DNA of 64,000 nucleotides from Arcuatula senhousia (Eukaryota > Mollusca > Bivalvia > Mytilida > Mytilidae). Numbering within the stretch: position 1 is the stretch's first letter; every line of letters starts with the position of its first letter. The notes beneath the pieces are model-generated. The model was not told the DNA's origin, did no database searches, and saw only the letters and a program-made list of their open reading frames with translations. Below are positions 40,381 to 52,780 of this stretch, piece by piece. Position numbers and translations under genes: made by a program. The stretch is from positions 40,164,106 to 40,228,105 of the forward strand of contig OZ020303.1 in the NCBI GenBank assembly GCA_963971305.1, given 5' to 3'.

Positions 40381-41676
40381 ACGTACAGATTTGTGGTTGT
40401 CAATTATTTAGTTCCTCCTTATATACATGTAGGGTTGTTGCTGTGTAAGTGGTGCTATTGCTGGTACAACCACCACTAATTCAGTTGTCAAACTGTCAAT
40501 GTAGCGTTTTTGTACGCAAAAATGATGTTATTTGGTGCTTTGTCTGCGATATAACAACATATGTTTCATGAAAGGTGAATAATGTTTTGGCAACATCCGT
40601 GTTAAAATAAATGTTGCTTTTGTGCTCATCGAGCCTTTCAAAGAACAAATTAATTAATGGAATCTAGATGTACAACTCCATGATCTCGGGTTTACAACTA
40701 CTAAGCAATACTGGATAGTACATGTAATAAGATGCGGTGCCGAGTCAGGTTATTAAATGTCGGTTTAAATGACAAACAAAGTCACTGTTGTTGGCCCCAC
40801 TTCTTGTGCATCAATCCTCACAATATCAGCATGACCAGGGAACACTGTGTTCATATCCAGGGACGGATCCAGACTTTAGTTTACTTAGGCTTAAGAATTG
40901 TTTTCCGCCGGTTCTACGTGAACTTTATGCAAACAAAATATTTTTTGTCAGTTTTAAGGAGGGGGATGACGTACGCCCGATACGCCTATCCTTTGATCCG
41001 CGCCTGACATATGTCCGTCCCATATCCATGAGACCATGACCAAGTTCAGCTTTTAAATTGATCTATGTTAAACTTTGCGCTTTGAAGTTTGAAATCTCAT
41101 TAATCCTCTATCCCGGGGAGCCCTAGTAAGTACGTATCTAATTAGATTTCACTTGCTTAAAAGTTGTTACACAACTGCCATGACTTTATGTCTAGTTCCT
41201 TTTTTGCATTTTTGTTGCACGTTAGCTTGATTCAAAACATTAATACTACTGAGAGTTTGTAACATACTCTGCGGCAGAGAAATATATATATTTTTAAACA
41301 TTCGATTTGTTACATATGTTGTTATGCATATCATAACCACTTGCATAAAAACTTGAGCATTTGTGATTTCAAGTTTGAAATCTATATAGCGTCAAAACAA
41401 ATCATTAGGAAGCTGCATGTACCCTGTAGATACCGTGTATTTGAGTTGGTAACATCACAAGGTTACAAGGTCAGCCCATAGATATGTAGATAGCTAGGTA
41501 ATCTGCACAATTAATGTCGGATTAGCTTCTCATTATGAAATATAATTGGAATAGTTGTATTTGTCCAATCTTATAAAAGATAATCTAGGAAAAATTAATG
41601 CAGTTGTACGTCAGAGTTCGTAGAATAAGAAATTGGTATGCTTCTTTTCATAATTCATATCACTGTTAATAAGTAA
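40381..41676. other. No gene seen; upstream of EP4-like gene 1
   Basis: A possible repeat piece starts CAGGGACGGATCCAGA at about 40859. Otherwise AT-rich intergenic sequence. Confidence 0.4.
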
Positions 41677-41955
41677 GGCACGGACCATTTGATTTTCTGG
41701 GGGGGCCTGGGATTTGACCTTTAGCCGGGAAATTTTTTTCGCCCGCTTCGCGGGCCAGATTATTTTTTTCACACACATATTAAGCAAGGAAATTTTGTTG
41801 GCAAGATTTTTTTTTTTCAATTGGCAAGATTGAAACCAGATTATTTTTTTCAACCTAGGTGCTGGCCAGATTATTTTTTTTTACAAAAATCAGGGCCGGG
41901 AAATTTTTTTCAAAAAAATCCCAGGCCCCCCCCAGAAAATCAAATGGTCCGTGCC
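41677..41955. mobile_element. PIF/Harbinger-type MITE, 39-bp arms, TAA target site
   Basis: GGCACGGACCATTTGATTTT.. at 41677-41715 pairs with 41916-41955 (one indel in the G/C run). TAA occurs on both sides (41674-41676, 41956-41958). The interior repeats a (G/C)CAGATTATTTTTTT phrase. It ends about 100 bp before the start codon of EP4-like gene 1. Confidence 0.85.
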
Positions 41956-42055
41956 TAATGGAATTATGTTATGACCCGAGTACTCTGCTTTCATTTTTGA
42001 GGTCAGCTTATATCACAGGCTCGGACGTATTGGAAATTCATTGTGTAGAAGCAAC

Positions 42056-44065
42056 ATGGAAACTAACCTAACTTTTAATTATAGCCAAATAATTTTTGAC
42101 CAGTTCAACGATTCGCGATGGACAAATTTAACAAATTCTACGGTGACTGAATCTAGAGACCTAGAACCCGTGTTTTCTATCCTCGGCTTTTCTCTGGGTG
42201 TGTTCGGAAATGTGCTTGCGTTGATAGTTTTAGTGAAGTCATCAAAGAGACATAAATGGAAAATATTTTACAAAATGATAACTGTGCTCTCCATCGTAGA
42301 TTTACTCGGAATTTTAGCCTTATCGCCGATTGTTTTAGCCATATACGAAAATGACTTGAAGTGGGTCGGCGGACAGACACTATGTCACTTTTTCTCTTTC
42401 ATGGTTGCATTCAGCAGTCTTTGCACCTGTTCTATAATAAGTGGGATGGCAGTTGATCGTTATATAGCAATAGTTCACCCGTTCAAATATCGAACTATAC
42501 CCAAAGAGAAAGCTGTTCGATTTGCCATTCCTGGAATTCTTATATTTTCAACAATTGTGTCTGTACTTCCGATCGTTGGTTTAGGACAGAATGTCATTCA
42601 TTGGCCAGGAAGTTGGTGTTTCCCAGACTTTTACGATGACAAAGTTGAAACAACTATTTTCCTGTACGTTTATTCTCTACTGATACTGTTGCTCATCTTA
42701 GTAACGGCTACATTAAACATACGGGCGCTTGGCCAGCTCATCGTTGGAAAACGCAGCTATGTTAGGCGTGATAGTTCAGCGTCGATGTCTAAATCTAAAC
42801 GACATATTGATGTTTACATCATGGTTCTTCTCATCGTTATATTTGTTGTCTTTGCCGTCTGTTGGTCTCCTTTTGTGGTAAGTTAGAAATGATACTTGAA
42901 AAAAAATTAAAGTGAGCAGATTAAGAACCCAAATGAACCGATCCAAGCTAGATGTAACGTTTGTTTTGTCCATTTTCTTGTGAACTTTTGTGCTTTGTCT
43001 TGGAATAGTGATAGGGGGAAGTTTGGGCCAAAAAAACTAGTTTAACCCTGGCACAGTTTATAAGTGCCTGTCCTAAGCCAGGAATCTTTGACAAAGCTTT
43101 AAATTTGTTAGCACTTGTCTTTTCATGTTTTCTGTTCCTTGTTTAAGAAAGGGTCTATCTGTGACTATTTCTGGCCTGGATTTTAATTATATGCATTTTA
43201 TTTAGACCATGGGCCAATTGCAGAATGGCGAGCAGCGCCTACTGGCCTCGTTGAAGGCTGCTGGCGGTTTTCCATTGTGGTTTTTCTAAACTATCGCTTG
43301 TTATGTGAGCTGTGTCGCGTACACTTATCATGCTTATTCCACATAAAAAGGCTTGACTAAACTTATGTTCTCTTCCAAATTTGCTTTCTTATTATTACAT
43401 TTTGTGCCACGAGATCAACATTCATTAGATTCTGACGTTATAGACCCCCTTTAAGCATGTTAAGAGTCTAAAATGCGCGTTTTAGATGTTTTTGTGCTTT
43501 TAAAAGCCTGACATTACTGGAGTTTTTAAATAATATTTTTGTTTTTAGTATAATGCCCCTTTATCATAAGTTATAAAAGTTTCAATCATGCAACCATATG
43601 TGACGAGCTTCTAAAAAACGCACATAAGACGTACAAATGTTGTATAATAATACCAACTACTAAAGTTACATTAAGAAAGTCCAACATTTTCTGTTATTCC
43701 AGGTTAGAATCATCATATGTCAAGTCAAAGGTCCACCGTACAATAAACTTATTGATTTAATCACCTTACGAATGGCATCCTGTAACCAAATCCTTGATCC
43801 ATGGGTGTATTTACTGTTCAGAAAAGAAAGTCTCCGAAGACTTGTGGCTCAAATTTACAGAATTTTACCAATGTCACAACGCGAAAAGGCTCTCGCAAGA
43901 CTATTTAGTATCGCTTCTAGAGGTTCAACCACCATTATAGAACCGGACGAGAGCTTCTTCAGGAATATACGGAAGAGGTTGAGCCAAGTGGATGCACAAG
44001 ATGTTAACGCAATTAACCAGGATAGATCTCCAAAACGGAGAAAAACTCCAGTCACTGTTTTATAA
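42056..44065 (+). CDS. PTGER4-like: EP4-like prostanoid receptor, gene 1 (two exons)
   Basis: Seven-TM receptor of the prostaglandin E2 receptor group, 394 residues. Exon 1 is 42056-42877 and ends PFV|GTAAGT; exon 2 is 43703-44065 after TTCCAG; the junction is phase 0. The ATG at 42056 was chosen because only non-ATG codons extend the frame upstream. The N-terminus has several N-glycosylation sites (N4, N8, N18, N24, N27). DRY is at 134-136, and C110/C188 form the usual disulfide. The second extracellular loop has the prostanoid signature (GLGQ...PGSWCF) and TM6 has CWSP. TM7 reads TLRMASCNQILDPWVYLLFR with R297 in the ligand-carboxylate position. The intron at the end of TM6 is where prostanoid receptor genes usually carry one. 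The C-terminus ends TVL, a class I PDZ-ligand pattern. EP4 rather than EP2 is inferred from overall likeness. Confidence 0.92.
43267..43352 (+). repeat. Fragment of the 17227 hairpin element, in gene 1 intron
   Basis: TCCATTGTGGTTTTTCT and GCTGTGTCGCGTACACTTAT match the right half of the element at 17277-17345. Only this end is kept. Confidence 0.6.
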
Positions 44066-44109
44066 TGTTACCCATTATAAATATAACGTTTGCTAAATAT
44101 CATATAGTA

Positions 44110-44115
44110 AATAAA
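44110..44115 (+). promoter_or_regulatory. Polyadenylation signal, gene 1
   Basis: AATAAA about 45 bases after the stop codon of EP4-like gene 1. Confidence 0.5.
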
Positions 44116-44829
44116 ATGTCAATATGATGGTTAAAATGCCTATTGCATTGCTTCATTGCTTTATAGGAAAATGAACGGGGACAAACAGATGAAGGAGTTG
44201 GATAAAATTAAACATAAATAACAACAACAACAACAAAAATACAAAACCAATAACAACAACAACAACAACAACAACAATACAAAACCAATAATATCACAAA
44301 CCATTAAGACAAATCAACCAATAAAAACAAAACAAAAAATAAAACTTGATTCAAATGTATTTTAGAATAATGTTTGCGTCGGAAAAATCCACACAAAACA
44401 AAATTAAAATAAGTCCTGCACCAAAAACGAAATGCCCCCTTTTTTTTTCTAGTCTCATCAGTAACGCTCTAGGCTTAGATAAATCATGAAGAAGAGTACA
44501 CGATTAATGCACTGAGAAATTAAAAATGATACCAAAAACAACGCACATAAAAAGGAACACTTCACGGGTTCGCGAAGTAAATCAAACCATAGATGTGCAC
44601 ATCAAGGTCTGTTACCAGCTATTCATGTGTGGTGGTTTCTCCAGCTCATGACTCACCACGGCCGATATTTGTCACTCTAATCGAAGCCGTATTAAGTGGT
44701 ATTTCTATAATACTAAGATCAGCGAAGGAGTGTTAATTATTCGGCCTTTTACCACAAGATGATACTTTCAAATCAGTAATAATGATTAAGTCATTTATAA
44801 GTTTAAAAAATCTGAAATAATTTGAGAAT
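44116..44829. other. No gene seen; (AAC)n microsatellite
   Basis: An interrupted AAC run spans about 44219-44275. Remaining sequence unassigned. Confidence 0.5.
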
Positions 44830-45629
44830 GTAACAGCCTGAATCGCTCACCAGGTTTTTATGCTATAAAGGTCTCTTCTATGAGCAATTACACGTATAAG
44901 TGGTCACCCAAATGAGACAGTTGTAGAGCTTAATGAGCTGAAGATTTAAACAAGCCACAGCTTTTCTCTACCTACAAGAGGCCAAAAAAAAAAAATGAAA
45001 AATGCTGTTTTTGTTACCTTTAAAGGGCATACCTCCTATAAGAGGTCATCTGACAACTTCCACCCAATGGAGACAATGAGCTGAAGATTTAATCAAACAG
45101 CATTTTTTCTCTGTCTTCAATAATTATAAATGTATAAGGAAACTAAAATTGCCATTCTTTTACCTTTAAAGGGCCAAAACCCCTACTAGGAATAATCTGA
45201 CAGCTTTGAGACTTTTGTAGAACTCAATGACCTGAAGGTTTATGCAAGGAACATCATTACTTTATATGCAAAGGTTTTCATTATCTAGGACAAAACCATG
45301 AAAAAATGCTATTTTTACCTTTATAGGGCCATAACCCTATCAGGGGTCATCTTACATCTTCCACCCGATGGAGACTTGATGGAGAATTGTAAAGCTTTTG
45401 TTGCTGAAGAAGGAACATTGCGTCAGATTATCTCTATATCGTATACTTTTTAATTATAATAGTCGATTTTAAGCAATGTCGGCCATATTCTTTTGTGAAA
45501 GACACTTAAGAATCAATCATGGCCAAGTTCAGTAGTTTCAGAAGAGTGAAAACGGACAACAGAATAGGACGAATACCAAGTGATGAAATAGATCACCTGG
45601 ACCTGGACCTTTGGTTCAGGTGAGCTAAT
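44830..45629 (+). mobile_element. Tandem-core element, family 1 copy 4 (old)
   Basis: Diverged head (CAGCCTGAATCGCTCACCAG), about three decayed core units (GAGCTTAATGAGCTGAAGAT, TAAAGGGC, GGTCATCTGACAACTTC), CCAAGTGATG, and a terminal hairpin at about 45591-45625 (CACCTG...CAGGTG). The GAC microsatellite is lost. Confidence 0.7.
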
Positions 45630-46827
45630 AAAAACACACAAAATAAATTATACAAAATCTTAGAGGTATACACAATAAAGAAACCTATATAAAGAACTAT
45701 ATAAATGATAATGTATGAAAGTCATAGGTACCAGGTCACACAGTGACGAAGAATACACTTGTTTTGCCAAAAAATCTTGAAAATCCGTCTTCATGGTCTT
45801 GTAATAAGAAATATTAAAAAAACTAGTTTTTTTTTGTTTTAAGAAATAACCACGATGTTCATTGCTAAACCATTCCCATTAATAGTAGTTAGGTGTGTCA
45901 AATTATTTTGCTGCTATGTACCTACTAGTGTTTTATCGGAACCCTAGCCCTAAAACTAACCTTGATACTAATCTTTATAAAGAGGAAGCCAAATCCAGCA
46001 CTGATGACATTAATCTTGTGCATTGTAAACTAGCAAAGCAGCCTGGTATTTCTTAAACCGATTTTGAATTTAGACAATCTAAAGTGATAGTTCGTGTTTA
46101 TAGAGTTTTAGTTTGTAGAGGTCGATAAGAGTAGGCTCAATGGGGGCCGCTGCAAAGGCAACACTCGCAAACTGCTAGCTGGAGAGGGATTTACATAAGC
46201 ATTAAGCTTGTTTCCCAATCCAGGATAAATAAATATGTTTAAACTAAGTGATAGTTAAAAAAATACATTGGTTAAATTCATGTCGATCAGTCAAGTCCTA
46301 GGTTACAACGGGAACCTCTGGTCTACCAGTAGCAGATAACTAGTACAACTGAAAATTTTATTGTGCTGTATACTTTCCTGTATATTTGAGGGAGTAACTT
46401 ATCATCAGCATATACAATGTATAACTATAAGGTTTTCTGGCAAAAACCCAGCTGATTAAGAAGGTTGGGTCAATAGCTACAACTTACAGGAAACGAAAAA
46501 CACCACTATGAGCGACATTTGTATATAATGTATTCCGTTTCAATGTTGTATTAAAAGAGATTCTTGTATCTTTGAAAAATCAACAGGATGCATATTTTTC
46601 CGTAATGTCCGTTTCCTAAACTGACATACACAGCCCACTATTCTTCATTTAAGCCGTGTTCATTATATCCTCTAAGTGATTCAAATCAATGGTTAATTCT
46701 CTGATGATGATTGCTTTAATTGAATTGATAATGTCCATAGTGCCATTACAATCAATCCATATATAAATTGAACATCTAACTTGGTTGAGACGAAGATAAA
46801 ATATTACTGAAAACTTCAATAACATCG
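45630..46827. other. No gene seen; upstream of EP4-like gene 2
   Basis: A segment at about 46095-46240 (GAGTAGGCTCAAT, AGCATTAAGCTTGTTTCCC) recurs in diverged form at 61945-62060, so it is a dispersed repeat. No promoter element could be fixed by eye. Confidence 0.4.
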
Positions 46828-49800
46828 ATGGCGACAAATGTGTTTTCAAACCGACATACCACTGACTATTCCATCACTGTGGAGTCTTTACTGAATAATA
46901 CAAACGTTACTGCGAAAACTTTTATTAAACCATCTCCTGTGCCTTCTGCTATAACGTTCACGCTTGGAGTTGTGGGCAATCTAATAGCTATATTTGTCCT
47001 GTTCCGAGGAGCAGATAAGCACAAATGGAACGTGTTCTATAGGTTTGTAACGGCTTTAGCCATAACGGATCTCTTTGGAATTCTATCAACGTCACCAATA
47101 GTGTTTGCAATCTATGACAACAACTTAAAATGGGTCGGCGGTGAACATTTGTGCCACTACATGTCATTTATGCTCATATTTGCAGGACTAGCCACGGTTC
47201 TCCTAGCCGGCGCAATGGCACTGGACAGATACTTAGCAATTGTACATCCATTTAAATACAACCATGCTTCGAGATGCGTGATCGTCAATCTAGTGCTGAT
47301 AGGGATTTGGCTGTTTTCAGCATTTGTTGCTGCGCTGCCTTTATTTGGCCTTGGAGAAAACGTAAAACAGTTTCCTGCTACGTGGTGCTTTTTCAACTTT
47401 TTCAGCGATCGTATAGAAGATCAATTTTACTCTTACTTTTACTCTGCCTTAGGACTAGGGGTTATACTTATGACAGGGGGTCTCAATGTTCGTGTTATAA
47501 TAGCACTGATCAAAGGAAAAAGAAGCCAGGCACGCAGAGGGAGTGTAACAAGCAGGAAAGCAAGAGCCAGAACAGATGTATATATAACCATTTTCTTGGT
47601 CGCAATATTTGTGGTGTTTTCGGTCTGTTGGGCCCCATTTCTGGTATGTATAATAATTTGAAAATGTAAAGCATCTATATATCGATATAATAAGCTTATA
47701 GAGCATTAAAGTACTTCGTTTTGTGAATATGATTTCTTAGAAAGGTTTGCTTCTTACATTGCTTATGAACAACAACTTTTATGATGAATGTGACACCAAA
47801 CTTGGGAACTTAAAACTTGTGCAAAAAAACATATTTACTACAACTTTACATGGTTTAATAGATATATGCATTAAAAGGAAACAATCAACCAATTTCGAAG
47901 TCCAGTTTGTCACTGAGTTTTCCTTAAAATAAAGTCGCCTATAATTTTTCCCCTCTTTTGTTAATTCAACAGGATTATGTTTCTTTGCTTTTTTTTATGT
48001 CTGTCAAATCTGTTTGTTTGTTTGTCATGGTTAACACCCTTTTTCGACGCACCTGTGTCAGTTTTAATGATGAAGGAAACCGGAGTACCCGAAGGAAACC
48101 ACCGACCTTGGGCAGGTAAATGACAAACCTAATTACATACATGCACAGGTAGGGAAGTCCCTTTTTGTAAATAACAAACGGGAATCGAACATCACCTGAC
48201 AGGTTTTCGGCTTGTAATCAATAGTGTGGTATTTAAACCAGCGACTAAGACAACTCGGCCGGCCACCCAGCCCTCCTGTCAAATCCGAATTTAGGGGATA
48301 ATTATCTTCCAATTTGAAATGAGAAAATGGAGCCAGATATCGTGGATGTGGTAAAAAGTTTTAAAATCGACAAAAAATGATACAGCTAGAGTCGTTCTTC
48401 ATTCAATCTAATTAAAACTAAATCTTGATTTTTTGTCCACTACGTTCCCGCAATCAATTGATTGCGTGAACGCAGTGGACAAATTCCAGATGTAGTTTTT
48501 AATTGATTGCCGGAACGTAGTGGACAAAAGTTCAAAATCTAGTTTTAATTAGATTGTTCTTTATTGCAACTACAATGAATGTAGCTACTGGTCAATAAGA
48601 ATTAACACATTAACTACGTGTACTAGTCAAGCTTTAATTTGATTGTTAATGCAAATGAACTTCTGACTTTTATTGTTATACATGGACAAAGTAATAAGAG
48701 ATGTGCCAATTAATATTAATTTACGACTTCCTGACGTATCGACTGTTCGATTTATGGTCAGTCGTTATAGGCAAATGCTTCATTCAATTTTTCGAACGAA
48801 AACAGATAAATTAAAACAAAGTACCAAATAGACAATTCTACGTGCGTGCATGGATCTTTGAGCTTTTTTTAGACCACTAGAAAATAAATAAAACGTAAGC
48901 CCGCTAAGGTACCGACCATTTAACTTGAAGGGGGCCTTGTTTTTTTTTCTTAAAAAATATTTAGAAAATTATTCTAATTAAAAAGATATTTTGACAGCAG
49001 AGGAAAAGAAAAGGTAATAACAAGAATTACCGCACTTTGAGGATCAATCTCAATATCCAAGAGAAAAGACAATACATGGAAGACATACCGGAAATATGAT
49101 AGATCGCAATGGTCCTGACTTGTTACAGGCATTTCAAACTAAATGGTGACGTTAAACCAGGTGTTATGGCGCGCCAAACCTCCCCCTTTCATTGCAGTCT
49201 GAAAAAAAAAGTATTCTAAAGAAGAATTTTTGCTGTATGAAATAATACAAACAATGAAAAAAAAAACATTCTGTCGCGAGGACTTCGAAAAATAAAAAGT
49301 TGTGTCTTAAAAAATGAAGCTGACAATTCATTCGAGAAAATCAAAGATATTGAATATGAGATTCCAATTCAAGACTTAACTTTACAAGGGCATGTTACAT
49401 ATGGCTATTTCCCCCGCCGTCTTTAAATCAAAATTTAAAAATAAAGCCATCAGAGTTGCAAATGTGTTGCAGATGGGATCAATACACCATTCCATAAAAT
49501 GTCACAAAATATGCTAAGCAACTTCGGGGGAGTAAGAGTTGATGCTTCTATGACTAAAAATGCACCCATTATGGTGTCCCATATGTCCCACATATGTTCC
49601 ATTACTCTAACAGTAAGCTTTTATTTTAAATAGTGTTGCAAAATGTTAAAAAATATGACAAACTGTTCTACATATTTTCAACCAAATTCATTCAGCAGTC
49701 TCGATCAGAGGAGTTGCGCACAAAAAGTATTCCTATGACTTTAACTGAACAAAGTAGATAAATTCCCATTACCCTTTAGAAAATTGCCATGATAAAATGG

Positions 49801-50872
49801 CGAAGCCATATGATCAACGGTAAACGATGACAAACGATCATGCAAAATTTCAGCGAAATTCGTTGAACGGCTTAAGAGAAGTTGTGTCCAAAAAGGTGTG
49901 ACGGAGGGATGAAGACCATTACTAGGTACCTTCCTAATGTTGCGACGGGGAACAAATATGCCCCCTTGCCGGGGAAATCAAATGAGTTTCAAATTGGTTA
50001 AAATATTAAAAGGTTTATGATAATTAAATTAGTTTTGACTGAAATAAAATTGCAAAAAAGTAAATGAAAGGTCCCGTTCGAAAATATTTATTCCCTTTTT
50101 AGCTCACCTAGACCGAAGGTCCATGTGAGCTTATACCATCACTTGGCGTCCGTCGTCGTCGTCGTCTGTTAACAATTTTTCAAACGTTAACTTGTCCGAC
50201 ACCATAAGTCCAATTGCAACCAATCTTGGTACAGTTGTTTAGTAGCTTTATGTGTACAAAACAATCGTTCGTAAAAAAAAAACAATGCAAGATGAAAGCG
50301 CTCAAAGTTCAGCACACTATAAAATAATTTGACGTTCCCACGTACCTCTTTCATAAATTGAGAAAAGTAAATTAACGTGAAAAGAAACCAAACATTTCAA
50401 TCAACCATCTCACAGATAAAGCTTGCACCATTTTTGTGAATCATAGGTTATTGGTGTCGTCAATACCTGCAATATTCCCAAACCTAGAACATTTGTTCTT
50501 TTATTTCAGATACGGATCATCGTAAACCAAAGCGGAGCATTCACAAAAGACAGAAAAGCTGACCTTTTGACTTTGCGGCTGGCAACATGGAATCAAATCC
50601 TTGACCCTTGGGTCTATATCTTATTTAGACGCGAGATGCTTAAAAAGATGTCCGGATTCTTCAGAAAACAAGGAAGCAATAGGCTGTTTCAAAGATTTGC
50701 AAGTTTTACCGGAAGTTGGAGAAGCAATACAACTACATCCGTTGTCAGTACTAATGGTACCCCTGTCCCACAACGCCGGAACGTGATATACCGACCCAGT
50801 AAAGCACCAGACGATGTTTTTAGCAAGAATGAGAGTAGTTCTAACAGCGAGTTAAACACGAACAAAACATAG
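46828..50872 (+). CDS. PTGER4-like: EP4-like prostanoid receptor, gene 2 (two exons)
   Basis: Second receptor of the cluster, 392 residues. Exon 1 is 46828-47643 (ends CCATTTCTG|GTATGT), exon 2 is 50510-50872 (acceptor TTTATTTCAG), phase 0. Exon 2 is exactly as long as in gene 1 (363 bp including stop). DRY 133-135, C109/C187, loop signature GLGENVKQFPATWCF, TM6 CWAP, and TM7 TLRLATWNQILDPWVYILFR with R295 in the ligand-carboxylate position. The third intracellular loop is short and basic (GKRSQARRGSVTSRKARAR) with possible kinase sites. The 2.9-kb intron contains several repeats, among them a truncated family 1 element about 165 bp before exon 2. It lies in direct tandem with gene 1. Confidence 0.92.
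48040..48300 (+). repeat. Probable SINE-like or other dispersed repeat in gene 2 intron
   Basis: Locally GC-rich island with GGAAACCGGAGTACCCG and ACTCGGCCGGCCACCCAG. The sequence style (GGGAATCGAAC, a tRNA-like B-box-type word) suggests a short interspersed element, but only one copy is seen here. Confidence 0.35.
48405..48555. mobile_element. Foldback element with GTCCACTACGTTCC arms, copy 1
   Basis: AATCTAATTAAAACTA at 48405 pairs with TAGTTTTAATTAGATT ending at 48555, and GTCCACTACGTTCC pairs with GGAACGTAGTGGAC further in. A third internal copy of the inner word (GAACGCAGTGGACAA) shows a duplication within the loop. A second, shorter element is at 59066-59172. Confidence 0.7.
49015..49180 (+). 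repeat. Dispersed repeat (AATGGTCCTGACTTG), copy 2
   Basis: Shares GAGGATCAAT..CAAT.TCCAAGAGAAAAGAC and the GGTCCTGACTTG core with the 57180 copy. Lies in the intron of EP4-like gene 2. Confidence 0.6.
50096..50345 (-). mobile_element. Family 1 element, truncated copy 5 in gene 2 intron
   Basis: Read on the plus strand it opens with the terminal hairpin (50101-50131: TAGACC-GAA-GGTCCA apex), then CATCACTTGGCGTCC, a GTC run and TTAACAATTTTTCAAA, the reverse of the family 1 3' end. The core repeats are absent. Confidence 0.75.
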
Positions 50873-50986
50873 CTAAACTATATGCACCAATTACAGAAAT
50901 GAAAAGTGATATGAAAATAAGTATTGCATTAAAAAAATCAAGAATTTGTTCGGATAATCAGTGCAAGGCAAACAAATTTAATTTCA

Positions 50987-50992
50987 AATAAA
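50987..50992 (+). promoter_or_regulatory. Polyadenylation signal, gene 2
   Basis: AATAAA about 115 bases after the stop codon of EP4-like gene 2. Confidence 0.45.
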
Positions 50993-52292
50993 ACATTATA
51001 TGTTATATGTACTCTTTTTCGTTTTGTTATCAATAAATTATTCATTTTTACATATTTTTTATCTTTCTCACTGGGTTGCGTTTAAAAATGCTCTAAAGAT
51101 TCTTTATCAAGTTAAAATTATTTGTTGTAGAAATTATAAAAAAATAATAATATTGAAATATCATCTTTATTTATAGTTTTCCGGTAATATGTTATAACAG
51201 GGGTGATACATGTTGTATATAAATAGTATACATTAAGTATATTTTTCATATATCTACATGTACGATCGTTTGGGCTTCTGTTTTTTTTTATTTCCCAGAC
51301 CTTAACTGTTCTTTTAAGCACAGCTGGACCAAGGTTCGATTTAAAAGGCTTATAATGCCAATAATAATATATACTAGATTCTCATCCCCTTTTAATTTTG
51401 TAAATTATCTTCATCTGTGATCAATTGCCTATAAAATGGCAGAACATTTTATCAAAATCGATAAAAAAATAGAATTCACCAGCCCAGCCCATATTTTCAA
51501 GAATTTAGAATGAGAATCTAGGAAGTAAGTATTCGATGATGGCCTAACTGAGAAACTTAAAAGATTCAATGGATCTAATCTAGGTCTTAGCTATCTTTGG
51601 TTCTACAAAAGTCTCGCAACACCAAAGTTATCACACAATCGCTAATAGGGAAACAATCCGTTTGAAATATGGACAATACTGTCTAATGTAGATTTCGTAC
51701 CCAGAAATGATGCATTTTTCAAATTTGCATATTTTAATAGCAGGAACAGTTTCGGTCCAACATTTTTTTTATAAAGGATAATACCAATTTATGAAATTTA
51801 CAAAAATTATCAAACTTGGGAGTTTACCGTTGTGACTATGCCTAAGATAAATTATCCCTCGGGAAAACTTTTTTACTGTAACGGAAATGACCGAATAGCT
51901 ACGATTGTTGTAAAAGGAAGTTAAATACCAGCCATAATATTCTAAGCGTACAGTATCCTGCCATTTGGCCTCCACGTGCATAGTATTTTAACTATTGTTT
52001 TTTTTTCTGTAAATATATATCTACTATTAACATGCGTTTATATTAAAGGCCAATTTAATTAGGAATAATTTTGTTTTGTTAAGGTTATAAACTTGAACAG
52101 AAAGAAAATGAAGAGATTAAACAACAGTATTAGTAAAAGTAATACAGTAACTATAAAATGCACAACTGTGCAGATGTGGCTTGATTGTCATTTTACTGAT
52201 ATTTATACAATTGACAACAACAAGATTTGACATAGTTGAAAAAATTAAAAATTAGAATAGATTTAGAGCAATAAAAAAGCATAATAAATTAG
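50993..52292. other. No gene seen
   Basis: AT-rich spacer between gene 2 and the first inverted pseudogene. Confidence 0.45.
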
Positions 52293-52470
52293 TTAGAGTT
52301 CCTCTGAGGAATTCGTTGTTGATGGCCACGTTTCTTTGAATTTACGTCCTGCCATCTGAATCAGCAGGTATACCTATATGGACCTGGTTCCATCTGGTGA
52401 GAGCTAGAGAAACAACAACTGCAGTATTGTTTTAGGGATACAGCTGTAGCTCGTTGATAATTATCCTTAC
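52293..52470 (-). pseudogene. EP4-like pseudogene A (exon 2 only, inverted)
   Basis: On the minus strand an intact acceptor (TTTTTGTTTCAG) is followed by VRIIINELQLYP and a stop, then VVVSLALTRWNQV. A frameshift moves the match to VYLLIQMAGRKFKETWP in another frame. This is the TM7 exon of an EP4-like receptor with at least one stop and one frameshift. It resembles pseudogene B (VYLQFHMTGRKLQ) more than genes 1 and 2. No exon 1 was found at higher coordinates. Confidence 0.8.
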
Positions 52471-52693
52471 CTGAAACAAAAAGCAAACTCTATTTTCATG
52501 TTGGACAGAAACTAATTTTCTGAGTCATTTGTTTTGATTTAAATGAAGAAGTTCTACAGTGGACAAGTAACCATTCAGGTTAGATTAATAGCATATTGTT
52601 GCTCTTGGGATAATTGTAAATTTTTCAAATCAAACCATGTGTTAATTGTACATGTAGATTAAATTTTTAAACAAAATATGAAATTTTCTCTTA

Positions 52694-52780
52694 TAACCCT
52701 ACTTCGAAGAAGAGGGTATACCATTTTACTTATGTCCGTCCGTAGATTCGTTACACGTTTTTAGCTTAAAGATTGCCATT
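52694..52780 (+). repeat. Head of another hairpin-ended repeat (family 5)
   Basis: CCCTACTTCGAAGAAGAGGG forms a hairpin and is followed by TATACCATTTTACTTATG and TCCGTCCGTA. This order (hairpin, ACCAT, then GTCCGTC) is that of family 1 read backwards. The rest is not recognisable. Confidence 0.45.

Noticed and set aside
42041..42055. Start of EP4-like gene 1 at 42041
   Set aside because: That codon is TTG; the first ATG is at 42056 and gives an N-terminus like those of the other two genes.
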